Shown here piece by piece: positions 5,821 to 13,334 of a DNA stretch of 14,158 nt; within the stretch, counting starts at the first letter, position 1, and each line of letters starts with the position of its first letter. The stretch lies in NCBI GenBank assembly GCA_003153055.1, contig PMBV01000469.1, positions 1 to 14,158 of the forward strand. The letters run 5' to 3'. The stretch is from Myxococcales bacterium. Lineage in GTDB: Bacteria > Myxococcota > Myxococcia > Myxococcales > Myxococcaceae. The notes under the pieces are model-generated. The model saw nothing but the letters and a program-made list of their open reading frames with translations, made no database searches and was not told where the DNA came from. The translations under genes and the position numbers were made by a program.

Positions 5821-7200
5821 TCAGCCCGGAGAAGCCACCGCTTCCCGCCCTTCGGCCGACAGGGGGGTCAGGTACTTGCCGCTGAAGCACGCCGAGCAGA
5901 ACGTCGCCCCCGACGGGTCTTGCGCCGCCGCGTGCAGCCCTGCCAAAGACAGGTAGCCGAGCGTGTCGGCGGTGACGTAGCGGGCGATCTCCTCGGTGCT
6001 GTGGGAGGCGGCGATGAGCTCCTGCCGACTGGGCGTGTCGATGCCGTAGAAGCAGGGCCACTTGGTGGGCGGGCTGGAGATGCGCAGGTGCACCTCTTTG
6101 GCGCCGGCGGCCTTGAGCATCTTGACGATTTTTCGCGACGTCGTGCCCCGCACGATGGAGTCGTCGACCACCACCACGCGCTTCCCCTTCAGCGTCGAGG
6201 CGACCGGCGCCAGCTTCAGCTTGACCCCGAAGTGGCGGATCGACTGCTGCGGCTCGATGAAGGTGCGCCCGACGTAGTGGCTCCGAATCAGGCCCACGTC
6301 GAAGCGAATGCCCGACGTCTCCGAGAAGCCCACTGCCGCGGGAACCCCCGAGTCCGGTACGGCGATGACGACGTCGGCGTCGACGGGCGACTCCTTCGCC
6401 AACTGCCGGCCGAGGTTCTTGCGCACCTCGAAGACCGATTGATCGAACACCTGGGAGTCGGGCCGCGAGAAGTACACCAGCTCGAAGATGCACCGGCCGG
6501 TCACCCGGCTCTTGGCGAAGGGGAAGGTCGACTTGAGGCCTCCCTCGTCGACGACGATCATCTCTCCGGGCGCCACCTCGCGAATGAGCTCGGCCTCGAT
6601 GAGGTCGAGGGCCGTCGACTCCGAAGCCACCACGTACGCGTTCTTCAGCCGCCCCAAGACCAACGGGCGGAAGCCGATGGGGTCTCGCACCGCCACCATC
6701 TTCTTCTCGGTGAGGAACAGCATCGAGTAAGCGCCCTCGAGCGCCCCCAGCGCCTCTTCCACCTTCTTCTCGAACGTGGGCGCCTTGGAGCGAGCGATGA
6801 GGTGAATGACGTTCTCGGTGTCGGAGTCGCTCTGGAAGATGGCCCCATCGGCCTCGAGCCTGGCGCGGGTGACGTCGGCGTTGACCAGGTTCCCGTTGTG
6901 GGCCACGGCCAGCTGCCCACCAGCGAAGCTCACGTGGCACGGCTGGGCATTCTTGACGTGGCTGCCTCCGGCGGTGGAGTAGCGCACATGACCGATGGCC
7001 ACCTTGCCCTCGAGCTTGTCGAGGACCGCCTCGGTGAAGACGTCGGCCACCAGGCCCATCGCTCGGTGTGAGGTCAGGGTGGCGCCGTTGGACGCGACGA
7101 TGCCGGCCGACTCCTGCCCTCGATGCTGGAGCGCATGAAGCCCGAGGTAAGTGAGGTGGGACGCCTCCTCATGGCCAAAGATGCCGAAGACACCGCACAT
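5821..7200 (-). CDS. purF: Amidophosphoribosyltransferase PurF
   Basis: PurF makes 5-phosphoribosylamine from PRPP and glutamine, the committed step of purine synthesis, in the cytosol. The ATG at 7200 gives 459 residues beginning MCGVFG, so removal of Met exposes Cys2 as the N-terminal nucleophile. Glutaminase residues include HVRYST (71-76) and HNGNL (101-105). The PRPP-binding loop is [14 protein letters not shown] (342-355). Cysteines C237, C383, C435 and C438 match the [4Fe-4S] ligands of the Bacillus-type enzyme, so this is the iron-sulfur form, but with no propeptide before the Cys. The frame stays open to 7320, yet that extension would block the N-terminal Cys and is rejected. The upstream 197-base divergent gap presumably holds its promoter; no purine riboswitch or operator was recognised. 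Confidence 0.97.
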   Translation of the reverse strand: MCGVFGIFGHEEASHLTYLGLHALQHRGQESAGIVASNGATLTSHRAMGLVADVFTEAVLDKLEGKVAIGHVRYSTAGGSHVKNAQPCHVSFAGGQLAVAHNGNLVNADVTRARLEADGAIFQSDSDTENVIHLIARSKAPTFEKKVEEALGALEGAYSMLFLTEKKMVAVRDPIGFRPLVLGRLKNAYVVASESTALDLIEAELIREVAPGEMIVVDEGGLKSTFPFAKSRVTGRCIFELVYFSRPDSQVFDQSVFEVRKNLGRQLAKESPVDADVVIAVPDSGVPAAVGFSETSGIRFDVGLIRSHYVGRTFIEPQQSIRHFGVKLKLAPVASTLKGKRVVVVDDSIVRGTTSRKIVKMLKAAGAKEVHLRISSPPTKWPCFYGIDTPSRQELIAASHSTEEIARYVTADTLGYLSLAGLHAAAQDPSGATFCSACFSGKYLTPLSAEGREAVASPG

Positions 7201-7387
7201 ATTCTGATTTTTCCTATGGTGAGGGAGCCAAGAACCGCAACCGTCTGTAACGCGTTTCGGTCCCGGCGTAAACGAGGGTCCATCATCATCGGTCTGGTGG
7301 GCGACAAGCATTGCTTGCACTCACCTGGCCTCGCCGGGGTCTAAGCTCAGTGGACTGGTCGTGGACAGCACCGACGGTTGGCCCAGC

Positions 7388-7393
7388 AGGAGG
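7388..7393 (+). promoter_or_regulatory. Shine-Dalgarno site fixing a GTG start
   Basis: A perfect AGGAGG four bases before the GTG at 7398 identifies that codon as the start of the zinc-finger membrane protein. The longer in-frame reading from 7311 is rejected. Confidence 0.65.
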
Positions 7394-7397
7394 AATC

Positions 7398-7784
7398 GTG
7401 CCTGAGTCGCGGAGACTCGAATCGGCCCACGTCTCGGGCGAGTCGCTCGACCTGCTCCTCATCGGTGCCTTGAGCCCAGCGGTCGCCAACGCGGCCAAGG
7501 CCCACCTCGACGAGTGCGAGGCCTGCCGGGTGCGCTGGCGGGAGCTGAACGAGGACAAGCAGCGCTTCGAGGAGCAGGTGTACGCGCGCACCCTGCCCAA
7601 AGTAGTGGCCCGCTCCGGCAGCCACGCGGTGCTGAGGCGCCGCTGGCCCCCGCTCGCCTGGGTCGCCGTGGGAGTCACCCTCGCGGCCGCGCTGGCGCTG
7701 GGCGGGTTCCTGGCGCGCAGGTCCCCCACGCCCCTTCGACCTGGGGTCTCGAGCACGTTGGTGGTTCCGGTGCGAGGTCGGTGA
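7398..7784 (+). CDS. Zinc-finger (zf-HC2) anti-sigma-factor-like membrane protein
   Basis: This single-pass inner-membrane protein has 128 residues. The cytoplasmic N-terminal half carries the H36-x3-C40-x2-C43 motif (HLDECEAC) that binds zinc in anti-sigma factors of the ZAS/zf-HC2 type. A basic stretch (RRRW) precedes one membrane helix at about 85-106, and only about 20 residues follow outside. Such proteins normally hold an ECF sigma factor inactive, but no sigma gene lies on either side, which is unusual. The GTG start has a perfect AGGAGG. The next gene, menB, begins 16 bases after the stop, so they are probably co-transcribed. Some zf-HC2 membrane proteins have no known sigma partner, so anti-sigma function is inference from fold. 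The very short outer tail leaves little room for a sensor domain. Confidence 0.75.
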   Translation: MPESRRLESAHVSGESLDLLLIGALSPAVANAAKAHLDECEACRVRWRELNEDKQRFEEQVYARTLPKVVARSGSHAVLRRRWPPLAWVAVGVTLAAALALGGFLARRSPTPLRPGVSSTLVVPVRGR

Positions 7785-7800
7785 GGGTAGACGGCCCTCC

Positions 7801-8697
7801 ATGACCGTCTCTGCCATCTTCGACGAAAGACGCTGGCGGCCCGTCGAGGGCTTCGACTTCACCGACATCACTTTCCATCGAGCGGTGGACCAAGGCACCG
7901 TGCGCATCGCCTTCAACCGGCCCCTGGTGCGCAACGCGTTTCGCCCCCGCACCGTCGACGAACTGTTCCGGGCGCTCGACGCCAGCCGGTTCATGACCGA
8001 GGTGGGCTGCGTTCTCATCACCGGCAACGGCCCGTCTCCCAAAGACGGCGGGTGGGCCTTCTGCTCGGGAGGCGATCAACGCATTCGCGGCAAGGACGGC
8101 TACCGCTACGCTCCGGAGGACCAGGCCCTCGACCCCGCCGGCCTGGGGAGGCTCCACATCCTCGAGGTGCAGCGGCTCATCCGCTTCATTCCCAAGGTGG
8201 TCATCGCGGTCGTCCCCGGCTGGGCCGTGGGCGGAGGCCACTCGCTCCACGTGGTGTGCGACCTGACCATCGCGAGCCAGGAGCACGCCGTCTTCAAGCA
8301 GACCGACGCCGACGTGGCGAGCTTCGACTCGGGCTACGGCTCGGCGCTGCTGGCTCGCCAGGTGGGGCAGAAGCGGGCCCGAGAGATTTTCTTCCTGGGG
8401 AGGGACTACTCGGCCCAGGAGGCCTTCGACATGGGCATGGTCAACCTGGTCGCGCCCCACGCGAAGCTCGAAGAGGCCGCCCTCGAGTGGGCCAAGGAAA
8501 TCAACACCAAGAGCCCGACGGCCATCAAGATGCTGAAGTACGGCTTCAACCTGCCCGATGAGGGCCTGGTGGGTCAGCAGCTCTTCGCCGGAGAGGCCAC
8601 TCGCCTCGCCTACGGCACCGAGGAGGCCAGGGAGGGCCGCGACGCCTTCGTGGAGAAGCGCCCCCGCGACTTCAGCCGCTTTCCCTGGTCGTACTGA
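7801..8697 (+). CDS. menB: 1,4-dihydroxy-2-naphthoyl-CoA synthase MenB (type II)
   Basis: MenB closes the second ring in menaquinone synthesis, converting o-succinylbenzoyl-CoA to 1,4-dihydroxy-2-naphthoyl-CoA. It is a cytosolic crotonase-fold enzyme. The 298 residues show CSGGDQ (88-93), the oxyanion-hole GWAVGGGHSLH (140-150), and QTDADVASFDSGYG (167-180), which holds the catalytic S174 and D176 equivalents of E. coli S161 and D163. D169 replaces the glycine that needs bicarbonate in E. coli-type enzymes, so this is the type II, bicarbonate-independent, actinobacterial-like form. The C-terminal GLVGQQLFAGEATRLAY also fits. The common VGSFDGG reads VASFDSG here, a conservative change. No other men gene is nearby. 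It sits between the zinc-finger protein (16-base gap) and the ceramidase-like gene (8-base gap) in one run. Confidence 0.95.
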   Translation: MTVSAIFDERRWRPVEGFDFTDITFHRAVDQGTVRIAFNRPLVRNAFRPRTVDELFRALDASRFMTEVGCVLITGNGPSPKDGGWAFCSGGDQRIRGKDGYRYAPEDQALDPAGLGRLHILEVQRLIRFIPKVVIAVVPGWAVGGGHSLHVVCDLTIASQEHAVFKQTDADVASFDSGYGSALLARQVGQKRAREIFFLGRDYSAQEAFDMGMVNLVAPHAKLEEAALEWAKEINTKSPTAIKMLKYGFNLPDEGLVGQQLFAGEATRLAYGTEEAREGRDAFVEKRPRDFSRFPWSY

Positions 8698-8705
8698 GGC
8701 CCGAA

Positions 8706-10049
8706 GTGAAGCGCTGGGGTCTCAGACTCGCCGTCGCCGCTGCCCTGGGCGTGGCGGTGGTCGTGGTGGTGGCGTCGATCGATCGCTGCGGTGGGCCCTG
8801 GCCGGCGCGGGCGCCCTGGGTGCGAGCGACCGGCCACGACACCGGCCCGATGCGCGCTGGGGCCGCCGCGGTGCCCCTATCGATTCACTACCCCACCACG
8901 GTGGCCGGGTACGCACCCTGGCGGCCGACGGCTGAGCGCGCCGCGGCTCCGCTCATGGCGCGAGCCTCCGTCGTCGAGGTGGGCACCCAGCGCGTCACCT
9001 TGGTCACCCTCGACACGCTGCTGGTGACGGCGAAGATGCAGCGCGCCGTGCAAGAGGGCCAGAAGGGCCCTGTGTGGCTCATCGCCACGCACACACACAC
9101 CTCGGTGGGTGGCTATGACTCCCGGCCGGTGGCCGAGGTGGCCGCCCTCGGGTGGTACGACGAGCGCATCGAGGCGGACCTCGTCGAGGCGGCCCGAAGC
9201 GCGGTGACGAAGGCTGTCGCTGCTCTCGAGCCGGCGCGCCTCGAAATCGGCCAGAGCGAGGTGCAGGGCCTCACGGTTCCGAGGAGCGGTGACGAGGTCG
9301 AGCACACGTTGACGGTGGTGCGCTTCGTGGGCGCCCGGCCCATCGCGCAGTGGCTCATCTTCTCGGCGCACCCGACCGTGGCGACGCCCCAGGCCGCCCT
9401 GCTCGATCCCGACTGGCCGGGCCGGCTGGCCGAGCTGACCAGCGAGCAAGTGTCTTTGGTGCTGCAGGGGGCGGGAGGCAACGCGACCGTCGACCGGGCC
9501 TTCGCCGCGACGCCGGCGGAGTTCGCCGCCCACCTGCTCGAGCACGTCAGCGTGCCCCAGACGCAGCTCGTTGGCGTTGAGCTGGCGTGGGCCGAGGTCG
9601 GGCTCGCCCTGCCCCATCCGGAGGGCTCACGGCTGGTACGTGAGGCCGAGGTCGGGCTCGCCCTGCCCTCCCCAGAGAGCTCACGGCTGGTGGGCGAGGC
9701 CCTGCTCGGTCCGATCGAGAGCGCCCTGTGCTGGGGCCAAGAGCGAGAGGCGATGGTGGCGATGCTCCGGCTGGGGCCCGCGGCGTTCTTGTTCACGACC
9801 GTGGAGCCCAGCGCGCCCGCCGGTCGCGTGCTCGAGGGAGCCGCCCGGGCCGACCGCGTCATCGGCCTGGCCAACGGGTACCACGGCTACCTCGAGCCCG
9901 AGGAGGCCGCCCGCGCGGCCCAGGGTGAATCGAAGCGCCAGTACTTCCCCCCCAGCTTCGTGGGGGTCCTCGGCCAGGCGGCGAGCCTCGCGGCGGCTTC
10001 GCTCGGCCCCTCCGCTCGCCCAGCCCCACGACTCGAAATGGAGCCATAG
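8706..10049 (+). CDS. Neutral/alkaline ceramidase-like membrane-anchored protein
   Basis: This protein is related to the metal-dependent neutral ceramidase N-terminal domain; ceramidases split ceramide into sphingosine and fatty acid. The 447 residues start with a signal anchor or signal peptide (about 8-24), so the domain faces the periplasm or outside. Likely zinc residues by family analogy are THTHT (H129/H131), H222 in SAHPT, E367 in TTVEPSA and a tyrosine in NGYHGY (391-396). The QGAGGN loop (254-259) sits where true ceramidases have a catalytic serine segment and shows no serine, so substrate and activity are doubtful. Residues 296-331 are an 18-residue tandem duplication. It lacks the C-terminal domain of full ceramidases. 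The GTG start lies 8 bases after menB; the context does not suggest a pathway. Confidence 0.75.
   Translation: MKRWGLRLAVAAALGVAVVVVVASIDRCGGPWPARAPWVRATGHDTGPMRAGAAAVPLSIHYPTTVAGYAPWRPTAERAAAPLMARASVVEVGTQRVTLVTLDTLLVTAKMQRAVQEGQKGPVWLIATHTHTSVGGYDSRPVAEVAALGWYDERIEADLVEAARSAVTKAVAALEPARLEIGQSEVQGLTVPRSGDEVEHTLTVVRFVGARPIAQWLIFSAHPTVATPQAALLDPDWPGRLAELTSEQVSLVLQGAGGNATVDRAFAATPAEFAAHLLEHVSVPQTQLVGVELAWAEVGLALPHPEGSRLVREAEVGLALPSPESSRLVGEALLGPIESALCWGQEREAMVAMLRLGPAAFLFTTVEPSAPAGRVLEGAARADRVIGLANGYHGYLEPEEAARAAQGESKRQYFPPSFVGVLGQAASLAAASLGPSARPAPRLEMEP
9591..9698 (+). repeat. In-frame 54-bp tandem duplication inside the ceramidase-like gene
   Basis: Copy 1 (9591-9644) and copy 2 (9645-9698) match at 46 of 54 positions, with the first 24 bases identical. 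Each encodes 18 residues of the form AEVGLALP-x-PE-x-SRLV-x-E. The frame is kept, so the protein gains one extra repeat unit. Confidence 0.9.
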
Positions 10050-10120
10050 CAGCAAGGGCCGTCTGGTAGGATACCGACGACCCGGAAGGGCCACGGCCTC
10101 AGAGTAACCACGGAGACACG

Positions 10121-11242
10121 ATGAACGAGCTTGAGCACGGGACAATCGACTCGGACGAGAGCGGCGCCGAGCGCGAGGAAACGGGCGCAGAGCAGCTCGC
10201 GAAGCCGTTCGACCCGGCCAAGATTCGCGTCGAGTCGAAATCGATGACGGTCGACCTACTGGTGAAGCGCATAGAGCAGAACGAGATTGACCTGCAGCCC
10301 GATTTCCAGCGTGCCTCTAATCTCTGGAAGGACGAAGCGCAGAGCAGGCTCATTGAGTCGCTCCTCATACGCATCCCCATCCCGGCCTTCTACTTGGACG
10401 CGACGAACGAAGATCGCTGGATAGTTGTTGACGGTCTTCAACGACTCACCGTCTTGAAGCGTTTCATTCTCGACAAAGCGTTGAAGCTGGTCGACCTCGA
10501 GTTCCTGCCCTTCAATGGTATGCGTTGGGATGGCCTGTCGCGGGCAATGCAACGTCGGATTGAGGAGACACAGGTCATCGTCTATCTCATCCAGCCTGGT
10601 ACTCCAGAGGAAGTGAAATTCAACATCTTCAAGCGCATCAACACGGGTGGACTACCGCTCTCTGCGCAGGAGATCCGCCATGCGCTCAACCAGGGACCTG
10701 CTGCGGAGATGCTGCGCGACCTCGCGGAATCCGAGGAATTCTTGTCTGCGACCGCCCGTGGGCTCCGTGCCCATCGCATGACCGATCGCGAGTGCGTACT
10801 TCGGTTCCTCGCGTTCATGATGACCAGCTGGGAGGAGTACAAGAGCCAGGATCTCGACGGGTTCCTTCACGAGCGAATGCGTGAATTGAACCAAATGACA
10901 ACGGATGCGCGAGACCACCTGGGTCAGCGGTTCCGGCAGGTGATGCGGCTCGCCTTTGCCGTCTTCGGAGACGACGCGTTCCGAAAGCGGGACGACCCCG
11001 AGGCTTCGCGAGGCGTCATCAACAAGGCTCTGTTCGAGACCTGGAGCGTCAACCTCGCCGGGCTGTCAGAGGAGCAAGCCCGCCGAATCGTGGAGAGAAA
11101 GGACAACGTTCGGGCGCGCTTCATCGAGTTGATGAAAGACCGTCAGTTCGACCAGTCTGTCACACAGGGAACCGGCGACGCCCGACGGGTGAGGAAACGG
11201 TTCTCGGCCGTGAAGGAACTGCTCGAAGGAGCGCTGCGATGA
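10121..11242 (+). CDS. DUF262 (ParB/GmrSD-N-like) protein, first gene of putative defence operon
   Basis: DUF262 is the ParB/sulfiredoxin-like N-terminal domain of the GmrSD, SspE and BrxU defence proteins, where a DGQQR motif is tied to nucleotide hydrolysis. In this 373-residue protein the domain covers about 40-190: LQPDFQR (58-64), LIESLLIRIPIP (77-88), VVDGLQRLT (102-110, with DGLQR in place of DGQQR), and NIFKRINTGGLPLSAQEIRHAL (168-189). The first 25 residues are very acidic. The C-terminal 180 residues look helical and basic at the end; the usual partner, a DUF1524 HNH nuclease, is absent. The ATG has GGAG five bases upstream, 71 bases after the previous gene. Its stop overlaps the next start as ATGA. 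It may sense or restrict foreign DNA together with the ATPase; that role is inferred from family and operon. Confidence 0.85.
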   Translation: MNELEHGTIDSDESGAEREETGAEQLAKPFDPAKIRVESKSMTVDLLVKRIEQNEIDLQPDFQRASNLWKDEAQSRLIESLLIRIPIPAFYLDATNEDRWIVVDGLQRLTVLKRFILDKALKLVDLEFLPFNGMRWDGLSRAMQRRIEETQVIVYLIQPGTPEEVKFNIFKRINTGGLPLSAQEIRHALNQGPAAEMLRDLAESEEFLSATARGLRAHRMTDRECVLRFLAFMMTSWEEYKSQDLDGFLHERMRELNQMTTDARDHLGQRFRQVMRLAFAVFGDDAFRKRDDPEASRGVINKALFETWSVNLAGLSEEQARRIVERKDNVRARFIELMKDRQFDQSVTQGTGDARRVRKRFSAVKELLEGALR

Positions 11243-12357
11243 TCGCCGGCGTCCGACTGGTGAACTTCAAGTGTTTCACTGACCAGACGATTCCGTTCGG
11301 CGGCGTCACTCTCCTGGCGGGCGTCAACGGCACCGGGAAGTCCTCCGTTCTTCAGGCGCTGCTCGTTCTGCGGCAATCGCACCTGCAAGGGCTCCTACGG
11401 GAGAACCGATTTGGCCTCAACGGCGATCTGGTGCGCCTCGGAACTGCTGCGGATACGCTGAACGATGCCGCCAGCGATGAGTCGATCGTCATCGAGCTCG
11501 AGCTCGAAGCGTCGACGGCACGATGGCGCGTTGGCTACGAGAAGGGTGCGGAGGTACTTCGCGGAGACCCCGGCGAGCCGAGCCCTTCAGCGGCGCTCCA
11601 GGAGAGTCTGTTCTCCGATCGCTTTCAGTACCTCTCCGCCGAGCGCGTTGGGCCGCGAACGTTCTTCCCAGCTTCTGAGCCGTCTCTCCGCAAAGCAGCA
11701 CTCGGAAGTGCCGGGGAGTACACGGCCCAGTATCTCGCAGCCTATGGCACGCGACCCGTCGCCGACCTGCCACTGCTTCGCCGCGCAAGCGCCGCTTCGC
11801 ATCTTCTCCGCGATCAGGTGGAGGCGTGGCTCTCGGAAATCAGCCCTGGGGTTCGGCTCACAGCGACGGCCCATCCGGCGCTCGACGTCTACCAACTCGG
11901 CTTCGCGTTCGAGCGCGAGCGGGATGTGTCTGCGTCATTCCGTCCGACGAACGTCGGTTCTGGTCTGACCTACACGTTGCCCGTGCTGGTGGCACTGCTC
12001 TCCGCCGAAAAGGGCTCGCTCATCATGATCGAGAACCCCGAGGCCCATCTCCACCCCCGGGGTCAGGTCGTGATGGGCGAGCTGATCGCCCGGGCAGCGG
12101 GGTCGGGCATACAAGTGGTTGTAGAGACGCACAGCGATCACGTCCTCAACGGCCTACGGATCGCGGCGCTTCGCGGGCTGGTAGACCCGGCGATGGTTCG
12201 GATCCATTTCTTCGTTCGTTCCGTCTCAGGGACGAACGAGTTGATTTCGCCGAGGCTTGACCGCCGCGGCCGAATTGACAGGTGGCCACCGGACTTCTTC
12301 GACCAGTGGGACAGGAGCCTGGAGGAGCTGCTCCAGGCAGGAGAGAGCGCAACGTGA
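11239..12357 (+). CDS. AAA/ABC-type ATPase with DUF3696 (OLD-like), second gene of putative defence operon
   Basis: This cytosolic SMC/OLD-superfamily ATPase has 372 residues. Walker A is GVNGTGKSS (28-36), the ABC-signature-like segment is NVGSGLTYTLPVLVAL (238-253), Walker B with catalytic acid is LIMIENPEAHLHP (261-273), and the switch histidine lies in ETHSDHVLNGLR (296-307). The C-terminal GRIDRWPPDFFDQW (344-357) fits DUF3696. No TOPRIM nuclease follows, unlike true OLD proteins, so this chain looks like an ATPase without its own nuclease. Start ATGA overlaps the DUF262 stop with GAAGGAG upstream, and the end overlaps the third gene as GTGA, so the three should be made in fixed ratio. 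ATPases of this kind act as sensors or switches in several phage-defence systems. Family assignment is strong; the biological role is inferred. Confidence 0.9.
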   Translation: MIAGVRLVNFKCFTDQTIPFGGVTLLAGVNGTGKSSVLQALLVLRQSHLQGLLRENRFGLNGDLVRLGTAADTLNDAASDESIVIELELEASTARWRVGYEKGAEVLRGDPGEPSPSAALQESLFSDRFQYLSAERVGPRTFFPASEPSLRKAALGSAGEYTAQYLAAYGTRPVADLPLLRRASAASHLLRDQVEAWLSEISPGVRLTATAHPALDVYQLGFAFERERDVSASFRPTNVGSGLTYTLPVLVALLSAEKGSLIMIENPEAHLHPRGQVVMGELIARAAGSGIQVVVETHSDHVLNGLRIAALRGLVDPAMVRIHFFVRSVSGTNELISPRLDRRGRIDRWPPDFFDQWDRSLEELLQAGESAT

Positions 12358-13301
12358 GCAGACAACTCGTGTTCAACGAGCTTTCGATCACAAAGCCTGC
12401 GCCGACGCTTTCTGACGCACGACGCTGGATGACACAATTGGTCCAGACAATCCTGATGGCTTCGAACGCGGGAGCTGAACGCGCGCTTCGCAGCCACGAT
12501 GAATTCGGCCACCATGAGCTGTTCCCTGGTTATCCGATTGCGAAGTGGCGGAACGATCCGGACGTGGACCTGGAGTTGAAGCGGTTCTTCCGGACCGTTA
12601 CGAGTAAGGCTCCGCTGTTGGTGGACGTCGCCGCGGAAGTGGTTGACCGGTCGCTGGGGAGCGAGTACCGGCACGGTGGTCACCTCTGCCACGGTCTGGG
12701 GGCAGCGGCGCTGCTCGATGGGCTGGCGCTGAGTCTTCCGAGCGAACGTGCGTGGGGTACCGGCTGGATCAGCATCAGTGAGGAGCGCCTCCTTGAAAGC
12801 GCGACTCTTCAATCGGACTCGATTGAGGTCCGCAACTCCGACGCTCCAGCGACTGTCGCGAGGAACCACCGTGAGTGGCTTGCTACCCCCGAAACTCCGG
12901 TGACGGACGGAGCTGACCTCTGGAGGCGCCGTGCTGAACTCTTTCCCTCACTCGACCTGTGCGCGCGCGTCGAGGAGGATCTTGCCACGATCCGGCGTGG
13001 CGACCCGCTCCTCATACAAATTGCCGATCGTCTATCGATTCTCCAGCGGTACTTCAGGGATTGGAACGGAACATTCGACAAAGACGCCATCGGCACCAAA
13101 GTAACGCCAGACAGCGGTGCCGCACTGGAGCAGCACGCTGATCAGCGGAGGTTTCTTTGCCCTGATGGGCAAACCCGCCAGTTCTCGTGGCATGCGCGAA
13201 TGACGCCGGGGGCGTGGCGACTCTACTTCTATCCAGATCCGTCGAGCCTGCGCGCGTGGATCGGCTACATCGGCCATCATCTGCGGACTGCCAAGTACTG
13301 A
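12354..13301 (+). CDS. Unknown protein (315 aa), third gene of putative defence operon
   Basis: I do not recognise the family. The GTG start at 12354 overlaps the ATPase stop (GTGA) with AGGAGA upstream. The protein looks soluble, with no signal or membrane helix. Notable parts are KWRNDPDVDLELKRFF (65-80), a hydrophobic glycine-rich stretch GHLCHGLGAAALLDGLAL, a helical middle ending QIADRLSILQRYFRDWNG, and a C-terminal block with CPDGQTRQFSWHARM, RLYFYPD and IGYIGHHLRTAKY. The closing pattern of an H, then RLYF, then IGYIGHHL loosely recalls small RelE-like toxin folds, but that is a weak impression. As the least conserved-looking member beside a DUF262 protein and an ATPase, it is the natural candidate for a specificity or effector subunit (inference). 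A sampled row of this gene (12361-12420) counts 33 of 60 G/C. Confidence 0.82.
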   Translation: MSRQLVFNELSITKPAPTLSDARRWMTQLVQTILMASNAGAERALRSHDEFGHHELFPGYPIAKWRNDPDVDLELKRFFRTVTSKAPLLVDVAAEVVDRSLGSEYRHGGHLCHGLGAAALLDGLALSLPSERAWGTGWISISEERLLESATLQSDSIEVRNSDAPATVARNHREWLATPETPVTDGADLWRRRAELFPSLDLCARVEEDLATIRRGDPLLIQIADRLSILQRYFRDWNGTFDKDAIGTKVTPDSGAALEQHADQRRFLCPDGQTRQFSWHARMTPGAWRLYFYPDPSSLRAWIGYIGHHLRTAKY

Positions 13302-13311
13302 GTAACACGTC

Positions 13312-13334
13312 GGCCGCCCGCGGGCGACGCGGCC
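13312..13334. terminator. GC-rich hairpin between convergent genes
   Basis: GGCCGC (13312-13317) can pair with GCGGCC (13329-13334). An alternative fold uses the overlapping palindrome GCCCGCGGGC (13316-13325). It fills most of the 33-base gap between the operon's last stop and the convergent dehydrogenase stop, where a two-way terminator is expected. There is no T tract. Confidence 0.35.

Noticed and set aside
7201..7320. 40-residue N-terminal extension of PurF
   Set aside because: It would bury the catalytic cysteine that must become the N-terminus; MCGVFG at 7200 is the normal family start.
9087..9102. CA dinucleotide microsatellite
   Set aside because: It simply encodes the THTHT metal-binding motif of the ceramidase-like protein.
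11239..13301. OLD nuclease or TOPRIM/DUF4276 assignment for the ATPase and its downstream partner
   Set aside because: No TOPRIM acidic motifs follow the ATPase domain, and the third protein does not show the DUF4276 pattern.
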